DNA of 64,000 nucleotides from Pseudomonas sp. RIT-PI-r (lineage in GTDB: Bacteria > Pseudomonadota > Gammaproteobacteria > Pseudomonadales > Pseudomonadaceae): assembly GCF_001297015.1 (NCBI RefSeq), contig NZ_LIGE01000044.1, forward strand, positions 1 to 64,000. The letters run 5' to 3'. Position 1 is the first letter of the stretch, and each line of letters begins with the position of its first letter. The translations under genes and the position numbers were made by a program. Positions 16,678-25,658 of the stretch are shown here, piece by piece. The notes under the pieces were generated by a model. That model saw nothing but the letters and a program-made list of their open reading frames with translations, made no database searches and was not told where the DNA came from.

Positions 16678-18134
16678 TTCAACTTCCCCTCGACCGACGC
16701 CGCCACGGCGCCAGCGAACAATTCACTTTTCAACAGCTTCGGCGCGAGGCCGCCGATATCACCGGCGCCCTGACACAGCAGGATGTCGCCGGCGCGCAGC
16801 AGCGGCTTGACCAGTGGCGCCAGATCGACGCCACGCTCGATATAGATCGGGTCGAGCTGACCGCGCTGACGGATGCTGTTGCACAACTTGCGGCTGTCGG
16901 CACCCGGGATCGGCTCTTCGCCGGCCGGATAGACTTCCATCAGCAGCAACACGTTGGCATCGGCCAGTACATTGACGAAGTCGTCGTACAGATCGCGGGT
17001 GCGGCTGTAACGGTGCGGCTGGTAGACCATCACCAGGCGGCGCTCCGGCCAGCCACCGCGTACGGCTTTGATCACCGCCGCGACTTCGGTCGGGTGGTGA
17101 CCGTAGTCGTCGACCAGCATCACGTTGCCGCCGTCCACCGGCAGTTCGCCGTAGACCTGGAAGCGTCGACCGACCCCCTGGAAACCCGACAGGCCCTGAA
17201 CGATGGCTTCATCGCTGACGCCCTCGTCGGTGGCGATGCAAATGGTCGCCAGCGAGTTGAGTACGTTGTGGTTGCCGGGCATGTTCACCGACACGTCCAG
17301 CGGTTCACGATCCGGGCGCAGCACAGTGAAGAAGGTCTGCATGCCTTGCTGGCGAATGTTGATCGCGCGTACGTCAGCGTCTTCGCTGAAGCCATAGGTC
17401 ACGGTCGGACGCTTCACCAGCGGCAGGATTTCACGCACCACCGGATCGTCCAGGCACATCACCGCCAAACCGTAGAACGGCAGGTTGTGCAGGAATTCGA
17501 CGAAGGTTTTCTTCAGCTTGTTGAAGTCACCGTCGTAGGTAGCCATGTGGTCGGCGTCGATGTTGGTCACCACAGCCACCAGCGGTTGCAGATGCAGGAA
17601 ACTCGCATCGCTTTCATCGGCTTCAGCGATCAGGTAACGGCTGGTGCCGAGTTGGGCATTGGTGCCCGCGGCATTCAGACGGCCACCGATAACGAACGTC
17701 GGGTCCAGGCCACCGGCGGCGAACACCGAAGCGATCAGGCTGGTGGTGGTGGGTTTGCCGTGCGTACCGGCGACGGCGATGCCGTGGCGATAGCGCATCA
17801 GTTCGGCGAGCATTTCCGCGCGCGGCACCACCGGAATACGACGCTCAAGCGCGTTCGCCACTTCCGGGTTCGAGGTATTTACAGCGCTCGACACCACCAG
17901 CACGTCGGCGGCAGCGGCGTTCTCGGCACGGTGGCCGATGAAAATCTGCGCGCCGAACGATTCCAGACGCTCGGTCACCGGCGAAGCTTTGAGGTCGGAA
18001 CCGGACACTTCGTAGCCCAGGTTCAACAACACTTCGGCAATCCCGCACATGCCCACACCGCCGATGCCGACGAAGTGGATACGACGGATGCGGCGCATTT
18101 CCGGTTGCGGCATGGCTTTCTGATTCTCAACCAT
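16674..18134 (-). CDS. murC: UDP-N-acetylmuramate--L-alanine ligase, altered P-loop
   Basis: MurC adds L-Ala to UDP-MurNAc, using ATP. The 486-residue product has the N-terminal HFVGIGGVGMCGIAEVL UDP-binding motif, the central ligase domain and the VDDYGHHPTEVAA motif. The ATP-binding loop reads GTHGKPTTTS, where the family has GTHGKTTTT. The residue after the P-loop lysine (residue 128 here; minus codon 17753-17751) is CCC Pro instead of ACC Thr. That residue normally contacts the metal-nucleotide, and the gene is essential, so a base-call error is likely. I chose the ATG at 18134, overlapping murG by 8 bp. Confidence 0.96.
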   Translation of the reverse strand: MVENQKAMPQPEMRRIRRIHFVGIGGVGMCGIAEVLLNLGYEVSGSDLKASPVTERLESFGAQIFIGHRAENAAAADVLVVSSAVNTSNPEVANALERRIPVVPRAEMLAELMRYRHGIAVAGTHGKPTTTSLIASVFAAGGLDPTFVIGGRLNAAGTNAQLGTSRYLIAEADESDASFLHLQPLVAVVTNIDADHMATYDGDFNKLKKTFVEFLHNLPFYGLAVMCLDDPVVREILPLVKRPTVTYGFSEDADVRAINIRQQGMQTFFTVLRPDREPLDVSVNMPGNHNVLNSLATICIATDEGVSDEAIVQGLSGFQGVGRRFQVYGELPVDGGNVMLVDDYGHHPTEVAAVIKAVRGGWPERRLVMVYQPHRYSRTRDLYDDFVNVLADANVLLLMEVYPAGEEPIPGADSRKLCNSIRQRGQLDPIYIERGVDLAPLVKPLLRAGDILLCQGAGDIGGLAPKLLKSELFAGAVAASVEGKLK

Positions 18135-19197
18135 GGGCCACCTCCAGACAGGTATCGACCACGCTACGGGTGGCATCGGGTTTCGCCAGACGGCGGGCCG
18201 CTTGGGCCATATCTTCGAGTCGTTGCGGTTGCATCAAGACCTCTGTCAGGCGCGCGGCAAGGTCCGCGGCACCAGTCGTTCTTTGCGGCATCAGGAAGGC
18301 AGCGCCTTCACGGGCCAAATAATCGGCGTTGCGGGTCTGGTGATCGTCGATCGCGTGGGGCAAAGGCACCAGCATCGAGGGCAGACCGGCGGCAGCCAGC
18401 TCACTGATGGTCAACGCGCCGGCGCGGCACACCACCAGGTCAGCCCAGCCATAGGCCTGGGCCATGTCTTTGATGAACGGCTGCACCTGCGCATCAACGC
18501 CGGCGGCGCGGTAGCGCTCTGCAGTCACTTCATCGTGGTTTTTGCCGGCCTGATGAAACACTTCCGGGCGCAAATCGGCAGCGACTTGGGCCAGGGCTTC
18601 AGGCAGCAACTTGTTCAACGGCTCTGCGCCAAGGCTTCCGCCGAGGATCAGCAAACGCGCTTTGCGCCCTGCCAGAGCAGGTCGCGATGTGTCGAGGAAC
18701 AGCTCGCTGCGCACCGGATTTCCGGTGGTACGGCGGGTGTCCGACAGAGTAAAGGTGTCGGGGAACGCTTCACACACCCGGGCGGCGAACGGCACCAGCA
18801 ACCGATTGGCGGTGCCGGCCACAGCGTTCTGCTCGTGAACGATCACCGGCACGCCGGCCAGTTTCGCGGCAAGGCCACCGGGACCAGTCACATAACCACC
18901 GAAGCCGACCACACACACCGGCTTCAAGCGACGAATGATCGCCCGCGCCTGCCACACTGATTTCAGCAGCATGAACGGCGCCTTGAGCAGCGACAGCTTG
19001 CCCTTGCCGCGCAGGCCCGTAGCGTTGATGCGGTGCAGTTCAAGACCTGCGGCCGGCACCAGTTCGTTTTCAATTCCGCGTGGCGTGCCGAGCCAGTGCA
19101 CGGTGTAGCCGCGCGCCTGAAACTCGCGAGCACAAGCCAGCGCCGGGAACACGTGGCCGCCGGTTCCGCCGGCCATGATCAATACGTTAGCGCCCAT
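18127..19197 (-). CDS. murG: Lipid II synthase MurG (GlcNAc transferase)
   Basis: This 356-residue GT28 glycosyltransferase transfers GlcNAc to lipid I at the inner membrane. The first glycine loop IMAGGTGGHVFPAL and second loop GFGGYVTGPGG lie in the N-terminal Rossmann domain. The UDP-GlcNAc site CRAGALTISELAAAGLPS is in the C-terminal domain. The ATG at 19197 fits the family N-terminus (MGANVLIMAGG). It overlaps ftsW by 11 bp upstream and murC by 8 bp downstream. Confidence 0.98.
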   Translation of the reverse strand: MGANVLIMAGGTGGHVFPALACAREFQARGYTVHWLGTPRGIENELVPAAGLELHRINATGLRGKGKLSLLKAPFMLLKSVWQARAIIRRLKPVCVVGFGGYVTGPGGLAAKLAGVPVIVHEQNAVAGTANRLLVPFAARVCEAFPDTFTLSDTRRTTGNPVRSELFLDTSRPALAGRKARLLILGGSLGAEPLNKLLPEALAQVAADLRPEVFHQAGKNHDEVTAERYRAAGVDAQVQPFIKDMAQAYGWADLVVCRAGALTISELAAAGLPSMLVPLPHAIDDHQTRNADYLAREGAAFLMPQRTTGAADLAARLTEVLMQPQRLEDMAQAARRLAKPDATRSVVDTCLEVAHG

Positions 19198-20404
19198 GAT
19201 TCGGCTCCTCGGCGAAGTCGCTCTCATGGAATTCCATCTCTTCACTGCCCAGGTGGGTTCGACTCTCCCACTCGATCCTCAATAACAAGCCGAGGCAGGC
19301 ACAGCAGATCACCAACGAGCTGCCGCCGTAACTGAGGAACGGCAACGTCAGACCCTTGGTTGGCAGCAGGCCGACGTTCACCCCGATGTTGATCAGGAAC
19401 TGACCAATCCACAGGAACGACAAGCCGTAAGCCACATACGCGGCGAAGAACTGTTTGGCTTTCTCTGCCCACAAGCCGATGTACATGCCGCGAATACACA
19501 CGAACACGAACAGCGCGACGGTGCACAGCGAACCCACTGCGCCGAGTTCTTCGGCCAATACCGAGAACACGAAGTCGGTGTGCGCTTCCGGCAGGTAGAA
19601 CTGCTTCTGCACGCTGTTGCCCAGACCGACGCCCAGCCATTCACCGCGACCGAAGGCGATCAGGGCTTGCGACAACTGATAGCCGGCGCCGAACTGGTCA
19701 GCCCACGGGTCGGCGAAGTTGGTCAGACGCGCCATACGATATGGCTGCATCTGAATCAGCAAGACCACGGCCCCGACCGCCAACACCACCATCAGCGAGA
19801 AGCGGAACAACCCGACCCCGCCGAGGAATAGCATCGCTGCCGCAGCGCCCATCATCACCACGGTGGCACCGAAGTCCGGCTCCATCAGCAACAGGCCGGC
19901 CATCGGCAGCAGCACGATGAATGGCTTGAAGAAGCCCATCCAGCTCTCGCGCACTTCCTTCTGACGCCGCACCAGATAACCGGCGAGGTAGATCACCACG
20001 AACACTTTGGCGATTTCCGACGGCTGCACGTTGAAGAAGCTGAAACCGATCCAGCGCATCGAACCGTTCACTTCACGCCCGATGCCGGGGATGATCACCA
20101 TCACCAGCAAGCCGAACGCACCGATCAGCATCAGCCAGCCGAGGCGCTGCCAGGTGGCGATCGGAATCATCATGGTGACGATGCACGCGCCCAGGCCCAG
20201 CACCACATAGATAAGGTGGCGAATCATGTAATACAGCGGGCTGCCCGACTGCGCAGCTGCCACTTCAGTGGACGCCGAGGCAATCATGATCAGGCCAAGA
20301 CCTAGCAGCGCCAGGCAACCGGCGAGCATCGGGAAATCGAGGTCGATGCCGCGCCCGGTGATGATCGGCGACGGATACGGCTTGATGATATTGAACAGGC
20401 TCAT
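19187..20404 (-). CDS. ftsW: Septal peptidoglycan glycosyltransferase FtsW
   Basis: This is a 405-residue SEDS-family polymerase with about ten membrane helices, acting with FtsI to make septal glycan strands. Family motifs are FNVQPSEIAKVF, YQLSQALIAFGRGEWLGVGLG, QKQFYLPEAHTDF and the C-terminal KGLTLPFLSYGGSS. The conserved Asp/Glu-containing loop regions are intact. It overlaps the murD stop by four bases. Confidence 0.98.
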   Translation of the reverse strand: MSLFNIIKPYPSPIITGRGIDLDFPMLAGCLALLGLGLIMIASASTEVAAAQSGSPLYYMIRHLIYVVLGLGACIVTMMIPIATWQRLGWLMLIGAFGLLVMVIIPGIGREVNGSMRWIGFSFFNVQPSEIAKVFVVIYLAGYLVRRQKEVRESWMGFFKPFIVLLPMAGLLLMEPDFGATVVMMGAAAAMLFLGGVGLFRFSLMVVLAVGAVVLLIQMQPYRMARLTNFADPWADQFGAGYQLSQALIAFGRGEWLGVGLGNSVQKQFYLPEAHTDFVFSVLAEELGAVGSLCTVALFVFVCIRGMYIGLWAEKAKQFFAAYVAYGLSFLWIGQFLINIGVNVGLLPTKGLTLPFLSYGGSSLVICCACLGLLLRIEWESRTHLGSEEMEFHESDFAEEPNHGR

Positions 20405-21747
20405 GCCAGGTCCTCCACAGCGCGGACGAACTGGTGACCACGATCTTCATAGTTCTTGAACATGTCGAAACTGGCGCAGGCCGGCGACAGCAGCACCACA
20501 TCACCCGGCTGGGCGGCGGCGCGGCATTGCGCAACGGCGTCAACCAGCGAGGTTGCGCGAATCAGTGGCACGGCATCACCGATGGCCGCGCCGATCTTGT
20601 CGGAGTCGCGGCCCATCAGGATCACGGCGCGGCAGTTGGCCGCTACCGGATCACGCAGATCGTTGAACTCGGCACCCTTGCCATCACCGCCAGCGATCAA
20701 AACAACCTTGCCGTCGATGTCCGCGCCGAGGCCTTCGATGGCCGCCAGTGCGGCGCCGACGTTGGTGGCTTTGGAATCGTTGTAGTACGCCACACCGTCG
20801 AGATCACGTACCCACTGGCAGCGATGTTCGAGGCCGGCAAAGGTGCGCAACGCCGCGAGCATGGCGTCGAACGGCAAGCCCACGGCATGCCCCAGTGCCA
20901 ATGCCGCGAGGGCGTTGGACTGGTTGTGGGCGCCGCGAATCTTCAGCTCACGCACCGGCATCAGGTTCTGGAATTCGAAGGCCAGATACTTCTCGCCATC
21001 TTCTTCACGGATACCGAATGCCTTGAAATCCGGTTTGGTCAGGCCGAAGGTCCAGCACGGCTGGCCCTCGCCCATCAACGGACGGGTCAGCGCATCCTGA
21101 CGGTTGACCACGAACTGCTTCGCGCCACGGAAAATCCGGTGCTTGGCCAGGTGGTACGCCGGCAGACCGCTGTAGCGATCCATGTGGTCTTCGCTGATGT
21201 TCAGCACGGTGGCCACTTCAGCGTTGAGCTGATCGGTGGTTTCCAGCTGGAAGCTCGACAGCTCCATCACGTACAGCTCGACGTCGTCGCTGAGCAGATC
21301 CAGCGCCGGGGTGCCGAGGTTGCCGCCGACGGCGACGCGTTTGCCGGCCGCAGCCGCCATCTCGCCAACCAGGGTAGTGACGGTGCTTTTCGCGTTGGAA
21401 CCGCTGATGGCCACGATCGGCGCCTGCGCGTTACGCGCGAACAGCTCGATGTCACCGGAGAGTTTCACGCCACGCGCCGCAGCGGCTTGCAGGGCCGGGG
21501 TCGCCAGCGCCAGACCGGGGCTCACGTAGAGTTCGTCGGCACGGCACAGGAATTCGACGTCCAGCTCGCCACAACGCACTTCCACGTGCGGATAGTCACG
21601 CTTGAGCGTGGCCAGTTCCGGTGGATTTTCCCGCGTGTCCGCCACAGCAAACGACGTGCCCCGGTTCGCCAGAAAGCGAACCAGGGACATGCCGCTCTTG
21701 CCGAGGCCGACAACGATGCGGAAGTGGTCAGAAGCGATCAGAGACAC
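20401..21747 (-). CDS. murD: UDP-N-acetylmuramoylalanine--D-glutamate ligase
   Basis: This 448-residue Mur ligase adds D-Glu to UDP-MurNAc-L-Ala. The N-terminal Rossmann motif is VGLGKSGMSLVRFL, the P-loop is SGSNAKSTVTT with the lysine and following serine intact, and the metal-site region is MELSSFQLET. The NISEDHMDRY and YYNDSKATN motifs are also present. Five bases separate it from mraY upstream. Confidence 0.98.
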   Translation of the reverse strand: MSLIASDHFRIVVGLGKSGMSLVRFLANRGTSFAVADTRENPPELATLKRDYPHVEVRCGELDVEFLCRADELYVSPGLALATPALQAAAARGVKLSGDIELFARNAQAPIVAISGSNAKSTVTTLVGEMAAAAGKRVAVGGNLGTPALDLLSDDVELYVMELSSFQLETTDQLNAEVATVLNISEDHMDRYSGLPAYHLAKHRIFRGAKQFVVNRQDALTRPLMGEGQPCWTFGLTKPDFKAFGIREEDGEKYLAFEFQNLMPVRELKIRGAHNQSNALAALALGHAVGLPFDAMLAALRTFAGLEHRCQWVRDLDGVAYYNDSKATNVGAALAAIEGLGADIDGKVVLIAGGDGKGAEFNDLRDPVAANCRAVILMGRDSDKIGAAIGDAVPLIRATSLVDAVAQCRAAAQPGDVVLLSPACASFDMFKNYEDRGHQFVRAVEDLA

Positions 21748-21752
21748 TCGTT

Positions 21753-22835
21753 CTACCTCAGCTTCAGGGTGGCAAGGCCGATCAGCACGAGAATCACGGT
21801 GATGATCCAGAAACGGACGATCACGCGCGGCTCGGGCCAGCCCTTGAGTTCAAAATGGTGGTGAATCGGTGCCATGCGGAACACACGGCGACCGGTCAGC
21901 TTAAAGGACGCAACCTGAATGACCACTGACAGGGTTTCCATCACGAACACGCCGCCCATGATGAACAGGACGATTTCCTGACGGACGATCACGGCGATGG
22001 TGCCCAGTGCCGCGCCGAGTGCCAGCGCACCGACGTCACCCATGAACACTTGCGCCGGATAGGTGTTGAACCACAGGAAACCCAGACCGGCACCGATCAG
22101 CGCGCCGCAGAACACGATCAGTTCGCCCGCGCCCGGCACGTAGGGAATCAGCAGGTACTCAGCGAATTTCACGTTACCCGACAGGTAGCAGAAAATGCCG
22201 AGGCCACCGCCAACCATCACGGTCGGCATGATCGCCAGACCGTCGAGCCCGTCAGTCAGGTTGACTGCGTTGCTCGAACCGACGATCACAAAGTAAGTCA
22301 GCACGATGAAGCCCAGGCCCAGCGGAATGCTGTAATCCTTGAGCATCGGCAGGATCAGCGTGGTTTCCACCGGGGTGGAAGCAGTCATATAAAGGAAGAT
22401 CGCCGCGCCGAGGCCGAACACCGACTGCCAGAAATACTTCCAGCGGCTCGGCAAACCACGCGAGTTCTTCTCGATGACTTTGCGGTAATCGTCGACCCAG
22501 CCGATGGCGCCAAACAGCAGGGTCACCAGCAGAACAGTCCAGACGTAGCGGTTGCTCAGGTCAGCCCAAAGCAGCGTGCTGACGCCGATCGAAGACAGAA
22601 TCAGTGCGCCGCCCATGGTCGGTGTGCCCGACTTGGACAGGTGCGATTGCGGGCCATCGTTCCGCACGGATTGACCGATCTGACGGTTCTGCAGGGTGCG
22701 GATCATCCACGGGCCATAGCACAGCGACAAAACCAGCGCGGTCAGCACACCGAGGATCCCGCGCAGGGTCAGGTACTGAAAGACCGCGAAGCCTTTGTAG
22801 AACTGTTGCAGATACTCCGCTAGCAGCAGCAGCAT
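21753..22835 (-). CDS. mraY: Phospho-N-acetylmuramoyl-pentapeptide transferase
   Basis: This 360-residue polytopic enzyme moves phospho-MurNAc-pentapeptide to undecaprenyl phosphate, making lipid I. The substrate and Mg motifs are intact: KSGTPTMGGAL, the adjacent Asp pair in GWVDDYRKV, NLTDGLDGLA, QVFMGDVGALALG and the histidine cluster MAPIHHHFE. I chose the ATG at 22835, whose A is the last base of the murF TAA (TAATG). Confidence 0.98.
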   Translation of the reverse strand: MLLLLAEYLQQFYKGFAVFQYLTLRGILGVLTALVLSLCYGPWMIRTLQNRQIGQSVRNDGPQSHLSKSGTPTMGGALILSSIGVSTLLWADLSNRYVWTVLLVTLLFGAIGWVDDYRKVIEKNSRGLPSRWKYFWQSVFGLGAAIFLYMTASTPVETTLILPMLKDYSIPLGLGFIVLTYFVIVGSSNAVNLTDGLDGLAIMPTVMVGGGLGIFCYLSGNVKFAEYLLIPYVPGAGELIVFCGALIGAGLGFLWFNTYPAQVFMGDVGALALGAALGTIAVIVRQEIVLFIMGGVFVMETLSVVIQVASFKLTGRRVFRMAPIHHHFELKGWPEPRVIVRFWIITVILVLIGLATLKLR

Positions 22836-24202
22836 TAATGTTTCTCCAGACTGGACCCGCACAGAGCCGCAACGATGTTTTCCATCGCTGCACTGCGCGA
22901 ACCCTTGATCAAAATGGTGGTGTTTGTGTCCTGCTCGGCGTCGAGGGCCTGAATCAGTTCGGCTTGGCTGCCGAAGTGATGCGCCTGTTCACCGAAAGCG
23001 TTTACGGCGTGAACCATGTTTGGCCCAACGGCATAAAGCGCGGAAACCTTGCCCCGGGCGTACTCGCCCACGTCGCGGTGCCCCTGCTCCGCCCAATCGC
23101 CCAACTCGCCGATATCTCCGAGCACCAGGACGGTGCGGCCGGAAAAGCCGGCGAGTATATCAACGGCGGCGCACATAGAGGTGGGGTTTGCGTTGTAAGT
23201 GTCATCAATCACGCGCATACCGTTTTTCGCCAGTTGCGCGACGGTGCGCCCCTTGACCGGTTGCACGGCGCCAAGCCCGGTGGCAATGCCGAACAGCGAC
23301 ACGCCCAAGGCGTGCGCGGCAGCGGCGGCGGCCATGGAATTGGCGACGTTGTGGGTGCCGAGCAGGTTCAGTTGAACGCGTTCGTCACCTTCAGGTGTAT
23401 GCAGGTTGAAGGCCGGGCAACCACGGGCATCGGTGCTCAGATCGCTGGCGTAGAAGTCCGCGTGCGTGTTGCTCAGGGCAAAAGTCAGCACTTTGCGCGC
23501 GCCCGCACGGGTCTTCCAGATGCCGAAGGCCTTGTCATCGAGGTTAAGCACGGCGACGCCGTCGGCCGCGAGCCCGTCGATGATTTCACCTTTAGCTTCA
23601 ACGATTTTTTCCGGGCCGCCAAACTCACCGACGTGCGCGGTGCCGGCATTGTTCAGGATCGCCACGTGCGGTTTGGTCAGGCCAACGGTGTAAGCGATTT
23701 CGCCGAGACGCGAGGCACCCAGTTCGATCACCGCCGAGGTGTGTTCCGGCGCCAGTTCGAGCAGGGTCAGCGGTGCGCCGAGGTCGTTGTTCAGGTTGCC
23801 ACGGGTCGCCAATACCGGACCGCGCGTGCGCAGGATGCTCGCGAGCATTTCCTTGACGGTGGTCTTGCCGCTGGAACCGGTGATCGCGGCGACTGGCTGA
23901 GTGAATGCAGCACGGTTCAGCGCACCCAACTGGCCGAGGGCCTGACGAGTGTCTTTGACCAGCAATTGCGGCAAGGTGCTGTCGGCGACTTCGCGCTCGA
24001 CCAGCGCAGCCACTGCGCCTTTGGCGGCGACATCGTTCAAATAGTCATGACCGTCGAAACGCGGACCGGTCAACGCAATAAACAGTTGCCCAGGCTGGAT
24101 CGCGCGACTGTCGATGCTGACGCCGTCGAAACTGGCATCACCAGCGATCAAACGCGCATCGAGGGCGTTGGTCAGTTCGCTGAGTTTCAGGGCCTTAAGC
24201 AT
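22835..24202 (-). CDS. murF: UDP-MurNAc-tripeptide--D-Ala-D-Ala ligase
   Basis: This 455-residue Mur ligase adds the D-Ala-D-Ala made by DdlB, completing the pentapeptide. The P-loop is AITGSSGKTTVKEML near residue 110. An ELGASRLGEI segment, a DDTYNANPTSM segment and the C-terminal ligase domain follow. It overlaps murE by 8 bp upstream and mraY by one base downstream. Confidence 0.98.
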   Translation of the reverse strand: MLKALKLSELTNALDARLIAGDASFDGVSIDSRAIQPGQLFIALTGPRFDGHDYLNDVAAKGAVAALVEREVADSTLPQLLVKDTRQALGQLGALNRAAFTQPVAAITGSSGKTTVKEMLASILRTRGPVLATRGNLNNDLGAPLTLLELAPEHTSAVIELGASRLGEIAYTVGLTKPHVAILNNAGTAHVGEFGGPEKIVEAKGEIIDGLAADGVAVLNLDDKAFGIWKTRAGARKVLTFALSNTHADFYASDLSTDARGCPAFNLHTPEGDERVQLNLLGTHNVANSMAAAAAAHALGVSLFGIATGLGAVQPVKGRTVAQLAKNGMRVIDDTYNANPTSMCAAVDILAGFSGRTVLVLGDIGELGDWAEQGHRDVGEYARGKVSALYAVGPNMVHAVNAFGEQAHHFGSQAELIQALDAEQDTNTTILIKGSRSAAMENIVAALCGSSLEKH

Positions 24203-25658
24203 GGGCCACCTCCCAAGCGGTCAGGGCGTGATCAGCCTCGACCAGATCGGAGAAAGCGTGGCGTTCGCCATTGATTTCCTGATAGTCCTCGTGACCTTTA
24301 CCGGCCAGGACAACCACGTCGTCGGCGGACGCGCCGGCAATCAGTTGCGCAATCGCCTGGCCACGGCCGGCGACGAAGGTGACTTTATCCACAGCCGTAA
24401 AACCGGCGCGGATGTCGTCGAAAATCACTGCTGGATCTTCGGTGCGCGGGTTGTCGTCAGTGACCAGTACCTGATCGGCCAGGCGCTCGACCACTTCGGC
24501 CATCAACGGACGCTTGCCGCGATCACGGTCGCCGCCGCAGCCGAACAGGCACATCAGCTGACCTTTGACGTGCGGGCGCAACGCGGTCAGGACTTTCTCC
24601 AGCGCGTCCGGAGTGTGGGCGTAATCGACCACCACCAACGGCTGCGTGCCGCCACCGAGACGCTGCATGCGTCCGGCCGGGCCTTCGAGTTTCGGCAGCA
24701 CCTTTAGAATTTCGTCGAGCGCGTAATCCAGACCGAGCAAGGCGCCGACCGCAGCCAGGACGTTGCTCAGGTTGAAACGGCCGAGCAGCGTGCTGCGCAG
24801 ATGATGTTCGCCCTGCGGCGTGACCAGCGTGGCGCGCACGCCGTGGTCGTCGAACTGCGCTTCGCGGCAATACAGATAGGCGCTGCTGTCGAGCAGGCTA
24901 TAAGTGATCAAGCGCGACTCACGTTTTTCCGCGGCCAGTTGTCGGCCGAAATCGTCGTCAAGGTTGACCACGCGGCACTTCAGGTCATTCCAGGCGAACA
25001 GCTTGGCCTTGGCCTCGGCGTACGCCTCCATGCTGCCGTGATAATCCAGGTGATCGCGGGACAGGTTGGTCATCACCGCCACGTCGAACGCCAGCGCCGT
25101 GACGCGGCCCTGATCCAGACCGTGGGACGAGACTTCCATGGCCACGGCTTTGGCGCCGGCCTTTTTCAGGTCGCCCAGGGTCGCTTGCACGGCGATCGGA
25201 TTCGGCGTGGTGTGCAGACCGCTTTCCAGCGCGCCATAGAAGCCGGAACCGAGGGTGCCGACGATGCCGCAATGCTGACCGAGCAGATCCAGCGCCTGCG
25301 CAACCAATTGGGTCACGCTGGTCTTGCCGTTGGTGCCGGTCACGCCGATCAGGTTCAAGTGATGGCTCGGCTCGCCGTAAAAACGCCCGGCGATGTCCGA
25401 CAGCTGTGCCGCCAGACCTTTGACCGGAATCAGCGGCACGTCAGTGATCGGCAGCACGGTGGCGCCTTCCACTTCATAAGCTACAGCCGCCGCACCGCGT
25501 TGCAGTGCGTCGGCAATGTGCGCACGGCCATCGAATTTGCCGCCAGGCACGGCGAGGAACAGATCGCCTGCGCGCACGTTACGGCTGTCCAGCGCCAATT
25601 CACGGATCAACAGATCGTGGCCGGCGTGGGGGAATATCTTGTTCAGACTTAATGACAT
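24195..25658 (-). CDS. murE: UDP-MurNAc-tripeptide synthetase, meso-diaminopimelate type
   Basis: This 487-residue Mur ligase adds the third stem residue. The P-loop is GVTGTNGKTSVTQL and the carbamylated-lysine region is AEAKAKLF. The specificity loop reads TDDNPRTEDP; DNPR is the signature for meso-diaminopimelate rather than lysine, as expected for a Gram-negative. KGHEDYQ is near the C-terminus. TGATG joins it to ftsI. Confidence 0.98.
   Translation of the reverse strand: MSLSLNKIFPHAGHDLLIRELALDSRNVRAGDLFLAVPGGKFDGRAHIADALQRGAAAVAYEVEGATVLPITDVPLIPVKGLAAQLSDIAGRFYGEPSHHLNLIGVTGTNGKTSVTQLVAQALDLLGQHCGIVGTLGSGFYGALESGLHTTPNPIAVQATLGDLKKAGAKAVAMEVSSHGLDQGRVTALAFDVAVMTNLSRDHLDYHGSMEAYAEAKAKLFAWNDLKCRVVNLDDDFGRQLAAEKRESRLITYSLLDSSAYLYCREAQFDDHGVRATLVTPQGEHHLRSTLLGRFNLSNVLAAVGALLGLDYALDEILKVLPKLEGPAGRMQRLGGGTQPLVVVDYAHTPDALEKVLTALRPHVKGQLMCLFGCGGDRDRGKRPLMAEVVERLADQVLVTDDNPRTEDPAVIFDDIRAGFTAVDKVTFVAGRGQAIAQLIAGASADDVVVLAGKGHEDYQEINGERHAFSDLVEADHALTAWEVAHA

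Noticed and set aside
21409..21430. MurD P-loop Ser for Thr (ISGSNAKST) as another error
   Set aside because: Ser is a conservative change outside the lysine-adjacent position, and the codon AGC is not a T-to-G product of the expected Thr codon.
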